Below, piece after piece: positions 52,597 through 61,586 of a stretch of 64,000 nt of DNA (position 1 is its first letter; the number at the start of each line of letters is the position of its first letter). A program made the translations under genes and the position numbers. Source of the DNA: Paraburkholderia ultramafica (GTDB lineage Bacteria > Pseudomonadota > Gammaproteobacteria > Burkholderiales > Burkholderiaceae); NCBI RefSeq assembly GCF_902859915.1, contig NZ_CADIKK010000019.1, forward strand, positions 1 through 64,000, written 5' to 3'. Under the pieces are notes generated by a model. That model did no database searches. It saw nothing but the letters and a program-made list of their open reading frames with translations, and had not been told where the DNA came from.

Positions 52597-53646
52597 TCAT
52601 AAACCGAGGTTTGTCTGCACGGTGTCCGAATAGAGTTCGTATGCGCGCTTAGTTTCTTCCGCGAATTTCTGCCGTAACTTCGCAGGCTCGAGCACTTCGA
52701 CGTGTGGTCCGAAAGAGCGAATCCACCAATGGAAGCGGTCACTCAGCATGACTGTGGCTCGTACCGTGACTGAACCATCCTCGCGTTTTTCTACCGTTTG
52801 GTCTGCCGACATAGGTGTCTCGACGACAGCGTGAACGGCTGCCTCGGCAAAACGGAGGGCGACCAGAATTTCGCCTTGGGGAAAGAAGTCAAATTGCCGC
52901 TCCTTCTCGACATACGTTGAAAGAGAGAAATCTCGTGGGTAGGTGAAGGACTCAACGCAGATTTTTGCGCTTTCCATCCGGTCGAGTCGATACATGGCAG
53001 GAACGGGTTTCCCGGGCGGCTTGGCGACGAGATAGACCAATTCTGCTGCTTCGACGAGGCCGAGCGGCATGACAACGTGGGGAGCCGACTTTTTTTCAGG
53101 ATTGCTTCTCGGACGATAGGCTACTTCCAGCAACTGTTCGGCAAACAGTGCTTGCGATACAGCCTGGAATACGCTGTCCTTGATGGCGGGAGGGACGACG
53201 GAAAACCCACCGTCGATGACTGCCACTTTACGCTGCCAGTTGGCGTGTCGACGTCCCTCGGGTATGGCGCCACGTGCGAGGCGTTCACGTGCAACGTCGA
53301 ATAGACCTTCTAAAGCTGAACTGACCAAGGTGGGAATCTGGCGTGCAGCAAATTGCCTTAACAACTGCAGTGCAAGTGCCTCGTCGAACGTCATCATCGC
53401 ACCAGCCTTGGCTGCGATACCGCTCGCTCCTTCCTTTCGTTGCCATTCGAGGGCGTTTCCTGCTCGCCGGCTTTCCACGACCCCCTGTTCTAGCAGTACT
53501 TCAAGTCTGCGTTGAACCGTTTTGATATAAGTAATCTCGATTCCGAGACGTCGGAGCGCTTCAGCAATGCCGGGGGTGGTCATCCACTTCTGCTGAGAGC
53601 GTGGGGTTGGCAGTACCGCGAGAATTTCCGAATCAAGTTTGGCCAT
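52597..53646 (-). CDS. WYL-domain transcriptional regulator
   Basis: A 349-residue regulator. The N-terminal winged helix (TPGIAEALRRLGIEITYIKT, VQRRLEVLLEQGVVESRRAG) is followed by a WYL domain (LLEVAYRPRSNP, HVVMPLGLVEAAELVYLVAK, RLDRMESAKI) and a C-terminal WCX-like extension. WYL regulators (CapW, BrxR types) repress defence genes until triggered by nucleic acid ligands. It is not adjacent to the CBASS-like operon but lies in the same island. A dyad 24 bp upstream of its start (53670-53684) may be its own operator. Confidence 0.88.
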   Translation of the reverse strand: MAKLDSEILAVLPTPRSQQKWMTTPGIAEALRRLGIEITYIKTVQRRLEVLLEQGVVESRRAGNALEWQRKEGASGIAAKAGAMMTFDEALALQLLRQFAARQIPTLVSSALEGLFDVARERLARGAIPEGRRHANWQRKVAVIDGGFSVVPPAIKDSVFQAVSQALFAEQLLEVAYRPRSNPEKKSAPHVVMPLGLVEAAELVYLVAKPPGKPVPAMYRLDRMESAKICVESFTYPRDFSLSTYVEKERQFDFFPQGEILVALRFAEAAVHAVVETPMSADQTVEKREDGSVTVRATVMLSDRFHWWIRSFGPHVEVLEPAKLRQKFAEETKRAYELYSDTVQTNLGL

Positions 53647-53669
53647 TGACGTGTCCGATAATCAGCTCA

Positions 53670-53684
53670 GGACATGAAATGTCC
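53670..53684. promoter_or_regulatory. Inverted repeat between divergent WYL and 53810 genes
   Basis: GGACAT-GAA-ATGTCC is a perfect dyad 24 bp upstream of the WYL regulator start and 125 bp from the divergent gene at 53810. A partial echo, GTGTCC, lies at 53651-53656. It is a candidate operator for the WYL protein, controlling both directions. Confidence 0.5.
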
Positions 53685-53809
53685 CATAGCGAAGATATTC
53701 TCACAACAACAAGAATCTTGAAACTTCCGGCCGGAAAGACACGGGATGCAGATGATTACTGCGGGAATTGGGAGATTCGGCTTGGTAGCCAATGGAGAGA
53801 ACAGTGCCG

Positions 53810-54226
53810 ATGCTTATTGACCACATTGATGCCATCGCTCGTTTGAAGGGCCGCGACGTGGTGTACGTGACTTTTCCTGCGTGCGCGAACTGGTTCGACA
53901 TCGATGTCAGAAACGTCGATTGGAATAACTATGCACCCAGAGACGCCATCATCAGTTGGCTTAACAAGAATCGTATCGGCTGGGTTCCATGTGCGAATTT
54001 TGCGAATGAGAACCTCATGGAATCCTATGCTGGACAAATCTATATTGACGTTCCGTTCGACCCGGACGACGAAACCTACCGAAAGGTACAGGAATTTCTT
54101 GAGAATCCGGACGGAACTGCAAAAATTGAAGGTGTAGAGTTTTGGTATGTGCCACTCGCGATGGCGATGAAGAACAAACACCACGACCACCCCGGGTTCT
54201 GGGACGAGCACGCAAAAACATGGTGA
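53810..54226 (+). CDS. Hypothetical protein upstream of the sirtuin
   Basis: A 138-residue soluble acidic protein, MLIDHIDAIARLKGRDVVYV ... WYVPLAMAMKNKHHDHPGFW. It is rich in aromatic residues (NWFDIDVRNVDWNNYA), and the second half looks like a compact alpha/beta fold (QIYIDVPFDPDDETYRKVQE). No family recognised. I chose ATG 53810 with GGAGAG about ten bases upstream; ATG 53792 overlaps that site. The sirtuin gene follows after 55 bp on the same strand, so the two may be a unit, and the WYL gene is divergent. Confidence 0.65.
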   Translation: MLIDHIDAIARLKGRDVVYVTFPACANWFDIDVRNVDWNNYAPRDAIISWLNKNRIGWVPCANFANENLMESYAGQIYIDVPFDPDDETYRKVQEFLENPDGTAKIEGVEFWYVPLAMAMKNKHHDHPGFWDEHAKTW

Positions 54227-54281
54227 AAAATTACGCATAGCTGTTAGGCAGCATAGCGAAATGAAGATGGAGTGAACCAAC

Positions 54282-55112
54282 GTGGCGTTGTCAGAAAGTA
54301 AAAAATTGAGCGAGGTGGCGACCTGGTTGCGAGAGGCAGATGGCCTGCTCGTCACTGCTGGCGCGGGGATGGGCGTCGACTCTGGCCTTCCAGACTTCCG
54401 GGGTAGAGAAGGCTTCTGGCGGGCGTACCCTGCACTCAAGCTGTCGAACATGAACTTCGAGGATATTGCGTCGCCGGCTGCAATACGTCGCATGCCCACG
54501 CTCGGGTGGGGATTCTACGGCCACCGACTTGAACTCTACCGGCGGACTACGCCGCACGTCGGATTTGAAATCCTGCGTCGTTGGGCCGAGCACATGGAGC
54601 ATGGCCTGTTTGTCTTCACGAGCAATGTGGACGGGCAGTTCCAGAAAGCGGGTTACCCGGAGGACCGCGTTGTCGAATGCCACGGCTCGATTCACCACCT
54701 GCAATGCTCCGAATGCTGCAGCCGGGACATATGGGCTGCTGACGGAGTGCGTCCGGTTGTCGACGAAAAGACGTGCCGCCTCGTGAGCGAACTGCCGACG
54801 TGTCCGCGATGCGGTGCGATAGCACGGCCGAACATTTTGATGTTTGAGGACGGGGACTGGATAGACGACCGGGCGGAGCAACAGAGAGCGCGGTTGGACC
54901 GATGGCTCCAAGGCGTGTTTCGGCCGGTGGTCATTGAGCTGGGTGCGGGGCGAGCGATTCCGACGGTTCGCTTGATGAGCGAGCGAAATGGCCCCCATGT
55001 TATCAGAATCAATCCACGGGAACACCGCATTGCGCCACATTTGGGGCTGGGTATTGCGGGCGAAGCGCTTGAGACGCTGAGGCAAACCGACACGGCGTTG
55101 TTTCGGACATAA
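54282..55112 (+). CDS. SIR2-family NAD-dependent deacetylase-like protein
   Basis: A 276-residue sirtuin. It has the NAD-binding GAGMGVDSGLPDFRG (about 27-41), TSNVDGQF in place of TQNID, the catalytic His in ECHGSIHHLQC, and zinc pairs CSEC and CPRC. The C-terminal Rossmann part includes VVIELGAG and IRINPREH. All catalytic elements are present. It could be a deacylase, an NAD-consuming enzyme, or a member of a SIR2 defence system; a free-standing sirtuin of this length more often acts as a deacylase. GTG 54282 is the likely start, with GGAG upstream. It probably shares a transcript with the 138-residue gene. Confidence 0.88.
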   Translation: MALSESKKLSEVATWLREADGLLVTAGAGMGVDSGLPDFRGREGFWRAYPALKLSNMNFEDIASPAAIRRMPTLGWGFYGHRLELYRRTTPHVGFEILRRWAEHMEHGLFVFTSNVDGQFQKAGYPEDRVVECHGSIHHLQCSECCSRDIWAADGVRPVVDEKTCRLVSELPTCPRCGAIARPNILMFEDGDWIDDRAEQQRARLDRWLQGVFRPVVIELGAGRAIPTVRLMSERNGPHVIRINPREHRIAPHLGLGIAGEALETLRQTDTALFRT

Positions 55113-55380
55113 CGAGAATATCGGTGAGTTGCTTCCGGGATGTCCTGATTGCGGGCCTGAAGGTGGTCCTTGCTAAAGATTCCAAGCTTGTTGCCGTAAA
55201 TACGGAGACATACTAGAAAACGTAGCGCATGTATTGCTTCGCTGGGTGGAGATGGCTGTCCAGATGTCTATCCAGCAATGAAAAAGACACGCTCTGCGTC
55301 CGTCAGTTGTCGTGCAAACATGCGTCGGTCTGGTACGCGGCACTACCGCAGATAGCTGTTTCTAAGAGGTAAGTTTCCAG

Positions 55381-55617
55381 ATGACCGAATACTGCCTTCG
55401 GGCCGAAGAATTTGCGATGTTGTCGGATGAGTACGACGCCTATGCCATCGACTTTGCATATGGATTGCGCATGTTGCACTTGTGCATCGAGAGCGCAAGT
55501 GATGCGTTTTGTGAGCAAATGGGCTACGACGACTTCGCCGAATGGTTGGACGAGTTGGCGCAGCGCGTGAGCGAAGGGTTTCAGTACCTCAGGCTGTTGC
55601 CGCCGATGCCCGTTTGA
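55381..55617 (+). CDS. Small acidic hypothetical protein (78 residues)
   Basis: The frame starts MTEYCLRAEEFAMLSDEYDA, is largely helical and acidic (DDFAEWLDELAQRVSEGFQY) and ends LRLLPPMPV. AGAGGTAAG lies just before the ATG. No family recognised. A 268-bp gap without genes precedes it and a longer one follows. Confidence 0.5.
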   Translation: MTEYCLRAEEFAMLSDEYDAYAIDFAYGLRMLHLCIESASDAFCEQMGYDDFAEWLDELAQRVSEGFQYLRLLPPMPV

Positions 55618-56051
55618 CCCGGATGCCGACATTCGGCTGAACCGCCAGAGAAAGCCGCGAATCGGTACTGCTGAAACGTTTCTCTACTTGGAGACAGTGG
55701 TCAGTCCGCCGTGGGCATGTGGGTCGATACTGTGTCGGCGTGAACAGTCATAGCTGGCAACTTCCGTGATGCGCGGCGTGATGCCGCCTGATTTAACCGC
55801 GGCACCATCGCGAGGAACAAAGCGACGGCTCTCTCGCTGCCATGCGATGCTCATTGAAGAGACTGCTTGCATTTCAAGGATTTCCCTCAAGCCTCGCCGG
55901 TAGCCGTTCCGGCAGAATCAGAAAGCCAACGCCGGGCCTGACTCAAGTCTGGCACGGCGTTGCTGCATCACTGCGCTGTGGCACTAAACTCGTCATGAGC
56001 CTCGTTCAACGCATTGACTGGGTCGTCCTAATTGGTGACCTTATCGTGCTG
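55618..56051. other. Intergenic region
   Basis: 434 bp with no persuasive gene. Short opposing frames exist but lack start sites and protein-like composition. No repeat of note was seen. Confidence 0.3.
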
Positions 56052-56648
56052 TCACGGCGCCTCATATCCTGTTGGACGGCGGAAAGCGTTAGTGTTGCAT
56101 ACAAGCCTGGGTTCAGCGTCCGCTCTAGTGAGCGCGTGCAATTCGAGAAAGTAGTGGTTCGCAAATCGGTCGTCCTCCGTCCAGACCTCCGATTGCTGGC
56201 CGGAACCCTTGTGTACGCCGGCCCATGCGAACAAGGTCGTGCTCGATATTGAGTATTCTTTCGAGGGGATATGTGGTCCGAGATACCGCTCAACCGAAAT
56301 CTTGATAGTCTGGTCCGCAGCGATAGCACCGATGCTTCGCATATCCTTTTCGGTCTCCGCTTTGCCTCGCGGCGCGTACTTCAACTCGACCACGCAGATG
56401 ACGCTGTTCGCGTTGCAGATAACGATGTCAGGACGCACAATGCGCCGTTCTTCCCCCAAATCGATTCGGGGTTCAATAAAGATTTGTCGACTGGGCTTAT
56501 TGGCATTTCGCATGCGTTGCAGCAATTCTGCGAACAAATGGCCTTGCAGGCTGCGCTCAGAATTGATGTGGCCGGTGCAATATTCCGACTGGATAACGCT
56601 TTCCCATGCATCCGCAAGATGGTGCCCGACCTTTGACCGCTTGACCAT
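56052..56648 (-). CDS. PD-(D/E)XK nuclease-like protein
   Basis: A 198-residue protein. The core RRIVRPDIVICNANSVICVV followed by ELKYAPRGKAETEKD gives the signature PD...(E)xK: Asp in RPDIVI, then E-L-K after a hydrophobic strand. An upstream Glu in YCTGHINSERSLQGHLFAEL could be the helix residue. The second half (ISSTTLFAWAGVHKGSGQQS) is unrecognised. Such small nucleases occur as restriction-like or repair proteins; no methylase or helicase is attached. Start 56648 (MVKRSKVGHH) is reasonable. It is divergent from the haloacid dehalogenase gene. Confidence 0.68.
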   Translation of the reverse strand: MVKRSKVGHHLADAWESVIQSEYCTGHINSERSLQGHLFAELLQRMRNANKPSRQIFIEPRIDLGEERRIVRPDIVICNANSVICVVELKYAPRGKAETEKDMRSIGAIAADQTIKISVERYLGPHIPSKEYSISSTTLFAWAGVHKGSGQQSEVWTEDDRFANHYFLELHALTRADAEPRLVCNTNAFRRPTGYEAP

Positions 56649-56862
56649 GATGACCTTCCGAGTAGACGGAACTGTATATCGGCATCGTCGTGAACATTCT
56701 TAACCCGTAAGTTCATGACAACGCTTTCGCCATTGGCAAGGACAGTGCATCTGCAGCACATTGTTGAAGCGACTGTCACATCGCCCAGTGGGAATGCTCA
56801 TCCGAAACCTGCCTGCCTCGGGTTAGACTAGCCGTAACTCCACTTACGAGGAGGTCCGCAAG

Positions 56863-57591
56863 GTGACCAACAGGTCGGAAATCAAAGCACTTCTGTTTGA
56901 TGTGTTCGGGACAGTGGTCGACTGGCGAAGTGGGGTCGCCCGAGACTTGCGCCCGTTCCTTACCCGTCAGGCGATACGGGTTGACTCGTTTGAGTTCGCA
57001 GATGCGTGGCGACGTCAATATGCGCCCGCAATGAACGAGATACGTAGTGGACGAAGGCCGTTTGTCAGGCTTGATGTGTTGCATAGGGAAAACCTGCTCA
57101 GGGTACTGACCGACTACGGCGTCAATGTCAGTTCGATTTCTGCGGACGAACTCGATGAGCTGAATCGAGCCTGGCATCATCTCGACCCGTGGCCTGATTC
57201 GGTTGAGGGGCTCTTACGACTCAAGCGTCGCTTCGTGATTGCGTCCCTATCAAATGGCAACATCAGTCTTATGCTCGACATGGCGAAGCGCGCCGCGCTC
57301 CCGTGGGACGCGATTCTGGGTGCGGAAGTCGTTCGAGCTTACAAGCCTTCGCCGCAAGTCTACGTCGAAACGGTCGAAATACTTGGCCTGGCCCCTTCTG
57401 AGGTCTGCATGGTCGCCGCTCACAATGGCGACCTAGCGGCAGCACGACTGTGCGGGCTCAAGACAGCGTTCGTCGTGAGGCCGACCGAGCACGGACCGGC
57501 GCAGAAGAGCGATTTGCATGCCGAGCAGACTTGGGACTTTGCAGCAGCGGACCTGAACGACCTGGCCACCCAGCTCGGTTGTCCCACATAA
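56863..57591 (+). CDS. Haloacid dehalogenase type II family hydrolase
   Basis: A 242-residue cytosolic HAD-superfamily protein. Motif I is LLFDVFGTVVDWRSG, with the nucleophilic Asp in FDVFGT. ASLSNGNISLMLDMA holds the SNG motif II, Lys is in VRAYKPSPQVY, and AAHNGDLAAARLCGLKTAFV is the last acidic loop, typical of (S)-2-haloacid dehalogenases. The physiological substrate may not be a haloacid. The GTG start at 56863 has an excellent AGGAGG. It is metabolic cargo with no evident link to the defence genes nearby. Confidence 0.9.
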   Translation: MTNRSEIKALLFDVFGTVVDWRSGVARDLRPFLTRQAIRVDSFEFADAWRRQYAPAMNEIRSGRRPFVRLDVLHRENLLRVLTDYGVNVSSISADELDELNRAWHHLDPWPDSVEGLLRLKRRFVIASLSNGNISLMLDMAKRAALPWDAILGAEVVRAYKPSPQVYVETVEILGLAPSEVCMVAAHNGDLAAARLCGLKTAFVVRPTEHGPAQKSDLHAEQTWDFAAADLNDLATQLGCPT

Positions 57592-57663
57592 CTGACCAGG
57601 CATCTAATGAGACTCAAATCGGGCGCTCGCCAATGTCGATTCCAGCTACAGCTCGCTCCGACC

Positions 57664-57866
57664 TCACAGTGGAATTGTCCATTCAAAAAAGTCCCAGCGT
57701 TCGGGGAACGCAAAATAGACCGGTGCGTTTTCGTCGTTGAACAGCATCGGCGCCGCCACACGATTTTCTTCACACTGCACATCGCAGCGTCCTTTCGATT
57801 TGGAGAAATCCTGGCGTGAGGCCGCTCGCGCTCGGTCGAGTTTGAGCAGGGGTTGCCTTAGTGCTG
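57664..57866 (-). pseudogene. Possible small gene tail without start
   Basis: A minus-strand frame with no good start reads KLDRARAASRQDFSKSKGRC, then DVQCEENRVAAPMLFNDENA and PVYFAFPERWDFFEWTIPL before a stop at 57664. The aromatic, folded-looking end suggests true coding origin. It overlaps the end of the gene at 57858 in another frame, so it may be a frameshifted continuation of that gene or a separate broken gene. Confidence 0.3.
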
Positions 57867-58241
57867 GCCGGCGTTAAGTAGCATCCAAACCTGTCGCGTC
57901 GAGGAGCCCGCGAGAATGCGGGCAAAAACCCCGCCACACCGAACGCACGTGTAATGCTCCTCCACTCGCACGTCTCTCACCGCACGGGCGAAGTTAAGCG
58001 TCAAGTCTCGGTGCGGAGGCTCACTGGCCGACTGGCCATACAGGTCGGCACACCGCGCACAGGGTTGAATCCATAGTTCCATTCGTGATTGTCGAAAATT
58101 GCGAGCTGTTATGTCTACAACGGCGGCTGCGCGGGTAGCGATGTCGCGCAATTTAACCACGCCGTCGGCGGCTCGAGATGCCAGTTGATGGCAAGTGCGA
58201 AGTGATTCGCAAGGCTGCGAAGAGTACGCTCGCAACGCCAA
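57858..58241 (-). CDS. Hypothetical Cys-pair protein
   Basis: A frame of up to 127 codons. The C-terminal ~70 residues look genuine: MELWIQPCARCADLYGQSAS, then EEHYTCVRCGGVFARILAGS, giving CxxC pairs of a zinc-ribbon-like domain. The first half is less convincing; ATG 58082 would give a 74-residue zinc-ribbon protein and may be the true start. No family is known to me. It is divergent from the first serine recombinase gene, with ~150 bp between. Confidence 0.5.
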   Translation of the reverse strand: MALRAYSSQPCESLRTCHQLASRAADGVVKLRDIATRAAAVVDITARNFRQSRMELWIQPCARCADLYGQSASEPPHRDLTLNFARAVRDVRVEEHYTCVRCGGVFARILAGSSTRQVWMLLNAGQH

Positions 58242-58392
58242 GAGAGTATTCGCGTTAGGGTTGCCCGCAAAGTATCTACTGCTGGACGCCCGCTAACAAC
58301 TCAAGCGTTCTTGTCACAAGCCTGGCTCGGCTCACCTTGACTTTCCCTGCAGAAATACTACTACTGACCTGTGCTGTCATTGGACATGTCAC

Positions 58393-59964
58393 ATGCCATC
58401 TGTGCGGACTCGTCGAGCAAGCCCCGCTGTGCCCCTCCGCGCAGCCCAGTACATCCGCATGTCCACCGACAATCAAGAATACTCCCCGTATTTCCAGCGA
58501 CAAGCCATCGCGGAATATGCGGTCGCCCACGGCATCCGCATCGTGCGAGATTACGAAGATGCTGGCATCAGCGGCTTGACTCTTCGGGAACGCCCCGCGC
58601 TCATACAACTGCTTCTCGATGTTGATAGTCCCCAGCGCAAATTCACCGCTGTGCTCGTCTACGACGTCAGCCGGTGGGGGCGATTCCAGGATGTTGATGA
58701 GGCGGCGTTTTACGAATTTGCATGCCGGCGCGCCGGGGTTAAGGTCATTTACGTGGCAGAGCCTTTTGAAAATGACGCAAGCCCCGCGACGTCCGTCCTG
58801 AAAGCGCTCAAACGGGCAATGGCTGCCGAATTCAGCCGCGAGATGTCCCGGAAGGTATTTCTGGGGCATTGTCTGAATGTGCAGCGGGGTTTCCATTCAG
58901 CTGGGCCGCCCGCATACGGCTTGCGTCGCGTCCTCGTCCACGGAGAAAGTCAGGAGCAGCGGACACTTAACCGATACGAGTACAAAAGCGTTCAGACTGA
59001 CCGGGTGACTATCGCGCCAGCACTCGGTGGCGAGCCTGCACTGGTTCGGAAAATCTATGAGTGGTATGCCACGCAGCCGCTGACCGGGACAGCGATAGCG
59101 AGGCGCCTCAACGACTTCGGGATTTTCAATGGCTTCGCGCGACCGTGGCAAGGTCAGAATATCCTGAATATTCTGCGCAACGAAGCGTACATTGGCACCA
59201 ATGTCTATAGTCGCACTTCATCAAAACTGGCATCTCAGTGGAGGAGTGTTCCAGAGCAGGACTGGATTCGTGTTCCTGGCGCTTTCGAGGCGGTCGTCGA
59301 CAAACGCATCTTCGCCGCCGTCCAGCAGAAGCTGCAGCGGTCCCGACGCAGACCCACGAGGGACGAAATTGCGGACGAGCTTCGCAATGTCATCAGGAAG
59401 GCTGGCAAGCTTAGCCAGGCAACGTTGAGGCGTTACGGCAGTGCTCCATCCGTCGAGCGCGTGATGCACGAGTTCGGAAGTCTGTATGCCGCTTACGAGG
59501 CAATAGGGTACGTGCCGAATCTTGACCCGGCGCGGTCCAGAAACCGGGCAATCGAACGCCGTCTGGAAAGAGAGATGGCAGCTATAACCAGCGAAGTACT
59601 CAACTCTCTCGGCCACGGAGTGCGGTACGAGAAACACACAAATACCTTGAGTATCGACAAATCGCTGAGGATTCAGCTTGTTGTTCGCAGCCCATGGTTA
59701 ATTGGCGGTCACATCCCGTACTGGGTGGCGCGGTGGCCCGACTGTTTCGCTATCGATTTTCTTATATACGGCCGAATCGAGCGTGGAAGCACCGAACTGC
59801 TCGACTTCCATATCTTCCCGAGAGGAAGCCTTGTTTCGGGCGCTCACACGGTGGTGTGCCGCCACAAGCAGGCTCATTTCAAGGAATATCAGCACCCGGA
59901 CCTGAAGCCGCTGCTTGAGATTGCGGAGACGGTGCCACTCAAGGTGCTAGCAATGGCCCGGTAG
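58393..59964 (+). CDS. Large serine recombinase (module 1)
   Basis: A 523-residue site-specific recombinase. The resolvase catalytic domain (~17-165) has the nucleophile Ser in AQYIRMSTDNQEYS (about 24) and the conserved VYDVSRWGRFQDVDE and FSREMSRKVF arginine blocks. A 'recombinase' domain follows (IARRLNDFGIFNG, ILNILRNEAYIGTNVYSRT), then a ~200-residue C-terminal part without the usual zinc ribbon (IPYWVARWPDCFAIDFLIYG, DFHIFPRGSLVSG). It could integrate, excise or invert DNA. The stop is followed directly by GTG of the next gene. It is a clear paralogue of the recombinase at 61587, sharing the same unusual C-terminal part. Confidence 0.92.
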   Translation: MPSVRTRRASPAVPLRAAQYIRMSTDNQEYSPYFQRQAIAEYAVAHGIRIVRDYEDAGISGLTLRERPALIQLLLDVDSPQRKFTAVLVYDVSRWGRFQDVDEAAFYEFACRRAGVKVIYVAEPFENDASPATSVLKALKRAMAAEFSREMSRKVFLGHCLNVQRGFHSAGPPAYGLRRVLVHGESQEQRTLNRYEYKSVQTDRVTIAPALGGEPALVRKIYEWYATQPLTGTAIARRLNDFGIFNGFARPWQGQNILNILRNEAYIGTNVYSRTSSKLASQWRSVPEQDWIRVPGAFEAVVDKRIFAAVQQKLQRSRRRPTRDEIADELRNVIRKAGKLSQATLRRYGSAPSVERVMHEFGSLYAAYEAIGYVPNLDPARSRNRAIERRLEREMAAITSEVLNSLGHGVRYEKHTNTLSIDKSLRIQLVVRSPWLIGGHIPYWVARWPDCFAIDFLIYGRIERGSTELLDFHIFPRGSLVSGAHTVVCRHKQAHFKEYQHPDLKPLLEIAETVPLKVLAMAR

Positions 59965-60351
59965 GTGACGAACGTGGCTCACAGAGGTAACGCAGGCCAA
60001 CTAGATGCTGCCGGACCAACCCTCAGCGATAGCGCTGCTGGGCAGACCTTGAGCGGAGGGGAGAACCGAGTTCATCGGTCTGGTAGCCGTACAGCGCCAG
60101 AGAGGAAGGCTCAATCGGTTCTCAAGCTGGAGCTTATTCGAGTCAGGGCCTCGCTCAGGAAGGCAGAAGAGACGAACAGGGAATGGGAGGCTCTGTTGCA
60201 TATCGTTCGAGACCTTATGTTTGACCCAGCGCTCGTGGCGCTGCTAGCCGCTCAATCGTTTACGACAATGCCGAAACTTCTTTGTCAGCAACTGGAGGGA
60301 CTGAGCCATGGTGAAAGCAAAAACCACAAGGTTCATACACCGCGCCCGTGA
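59965..60351 (+). CDS. Stand-alone ParB C-terminal-like helical protein (module 1)
   Basis: A 128-residue protein starting at GTG directly after the recombinase stop. The first ~45 residues are low in structure. Then VLKLELIRVRASLRKAEETN and LLHIVRDLMFDPALVALLAA, followed by QSFTTMPKLL, resemble by eye the end of the ParB protein at 63148 (KRVELVHARLLFIVHALREL, then LMRESEFIHLLEQEGLT). I infer it is a ParB that has lost its N-terminal nuclease/HTH domain, or a specialised adaptor. It overlaps the following RepB-like gene by 44 bp, keeping the order recombinase-ParB-RepB. Confidence 0.6.
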   Translation: MTNVAHRGNAGQLDAAGPTLSDSAAGQTLSGGENRVHRSGSRTAPERKAQSVLKLELIRVRASLRKAEETNREWEALLHIVRDLMFDPALVALLAAQSFTTMPKLLCQQLEGLSHGESKNHKVHTPRP

Positions 60352-60901
60352 GCCAGCGGCAACAGGCCCGGAGCCGCAACTGCTTTGCGAACAGGCGTCA
60401 ACTCTCTTCGCTGGACAGGTGTTGCCGAAGCGAGCTATCGAGGCGCTTGCGAGGATGGCTCCAGACCGCCAGATAGAGGCGGCGGAAGTGATGGTAGCGG
60501 ACAACAACCTTACGGGTGATTTTGCACGAGCCCTTCTGGCGGCCACACTCGCCGTCGACCGGACGGACGACGCGCGCGGTCGCCAGTCCCATCCGGATAA
60601 CGTGCGGCGCCTCGCGCACATGGAAGAGAAACTGGTTCGGTTGCATCGGACGTTAGATAAGGTGCAGCATGACCGCTCCGTAAACCTGGCCAATCTGGCA
60701 CTGGCAGCGGCTTGGGTACGAGGCTGGATGAGTAACAAAGTGGTCGCCGGATGGCTTGGCCAGCACTACCCGGACCACGCTGTCGTACTAACACAGGTGG
60801 TCCGCGATGCCGAGCGTTCCACCACCCCCGGCCGCCCTATGAAGCTTCCTTATGACCGCCCGGTCTCTGCGACTGAATGCCGGAAGAAGCGCAGGAAATA
60901 G
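60308..60901 (+). CDS. RepB-type plasmid partition C-terminal domain protein (module 1)
   Basis: A 197-residue protein. The block VLPKRAIEALARMAPDRQIE, then AAEVMVADNNLTGDFARALL and AATL matches the RepB plasmid-partition C-terminal family (PF07506). The rest is helical (HMEEKLVRLHRTLDKVQHDR) and basic at the end (ECRKKRRK). No ParA ATPase is present. Such proteins linked to serine recombinases are found on chromosomes and may act in recombination site choice or element maintenance rather than true partition; that is inference. It overlaps the upstream gene, so the three genes form one operon. Confidence 0.8.
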   Translation: MVKAKTTRFIHRAREPAATGPEPQLLCEQASTLFAGQVLPKRAIEALARMAPDRQIEAAEVMVADNNLTGDFARALLAATLAVDRTDDARGRQSHPDNVRRLAHMEEKLVRLHRTLDKVQHDRSVNLANLALAAAWVRGWMSNKVVAGWLGQHYPDHAVVLTQVVRDAERSTTPGRPMKLPYDRPVSATECRKKRRK

Positions 60902-61586
60902 CTGACATCATTCGGGTCGTGGCCAGTCAATCGCGACCGGTACCTATGAGCCATGTCCGACAATGCTCGTGTATTTCCTCGACCATTGCCGAGCGAAAAT
61001 CGAGGCGAAAACCCTTTTCAAGTACGCCGCGTGAACTTTGGTAAGCCTCTTGCCACGCAAACACGTGCGGCGACTCGGGCAATTAGACATGGCGAGCATT
61101 CTGCCTGTAGACAAGGATGCGGAGACGTTGGCCGCCTGGAGCGTCTGCCGCCCACCTGGCGGTGCTGAAAGCGGGAGAGCGAGCGAAAGATAGTGAGCTT
61201 TCGCGGTGTTCATTAAATCCTCTGTCGACGTAATGATTGCATTGGCGCGCGAAGGCTCCGCTGGTGTGTCGACAGCGTGGATAGACTTGAAATTTTGATT
61301 CTCCGCAGGGTAGATTTTGAGCCATCAATTCACACGGCTAGCAAGGTCGGGGGGCATGACAAGTGCAACAAATCAGAAATGCGCAATCGATGTCTGTAAC
61401 CGCATACGCGACAGCGACATTGGGGGCATGAACGACGCACAAAAATAGTTTTTGACGTCCCACGGAATGCCGGTGGGTTAAGCGCTTGGGACCCTAACTC
61501 AAAAAACCCGACGAAGCGGCGATGTTTCTTGACTTGTGCTCCTACCGGCCTATCACTAATAACCGCGCGCAAACCAGGAGACGGAC
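60902..61586. other. Intergenic region between the two recombinase modules
   Basis: About 685 bp without a convincing gene. Short frames with Cys or Arg-rich composition occur on both strands but have no start signals. The region could hold the promoter and attachment sites of the second module. A-rich stretches lie around 61430-61510. Confidence 0.4.

Noticed and set aside
58276..58896. 206-codon minus-strand frame
   Set aside because: Mirror of the serine recombinase catalytic domain.
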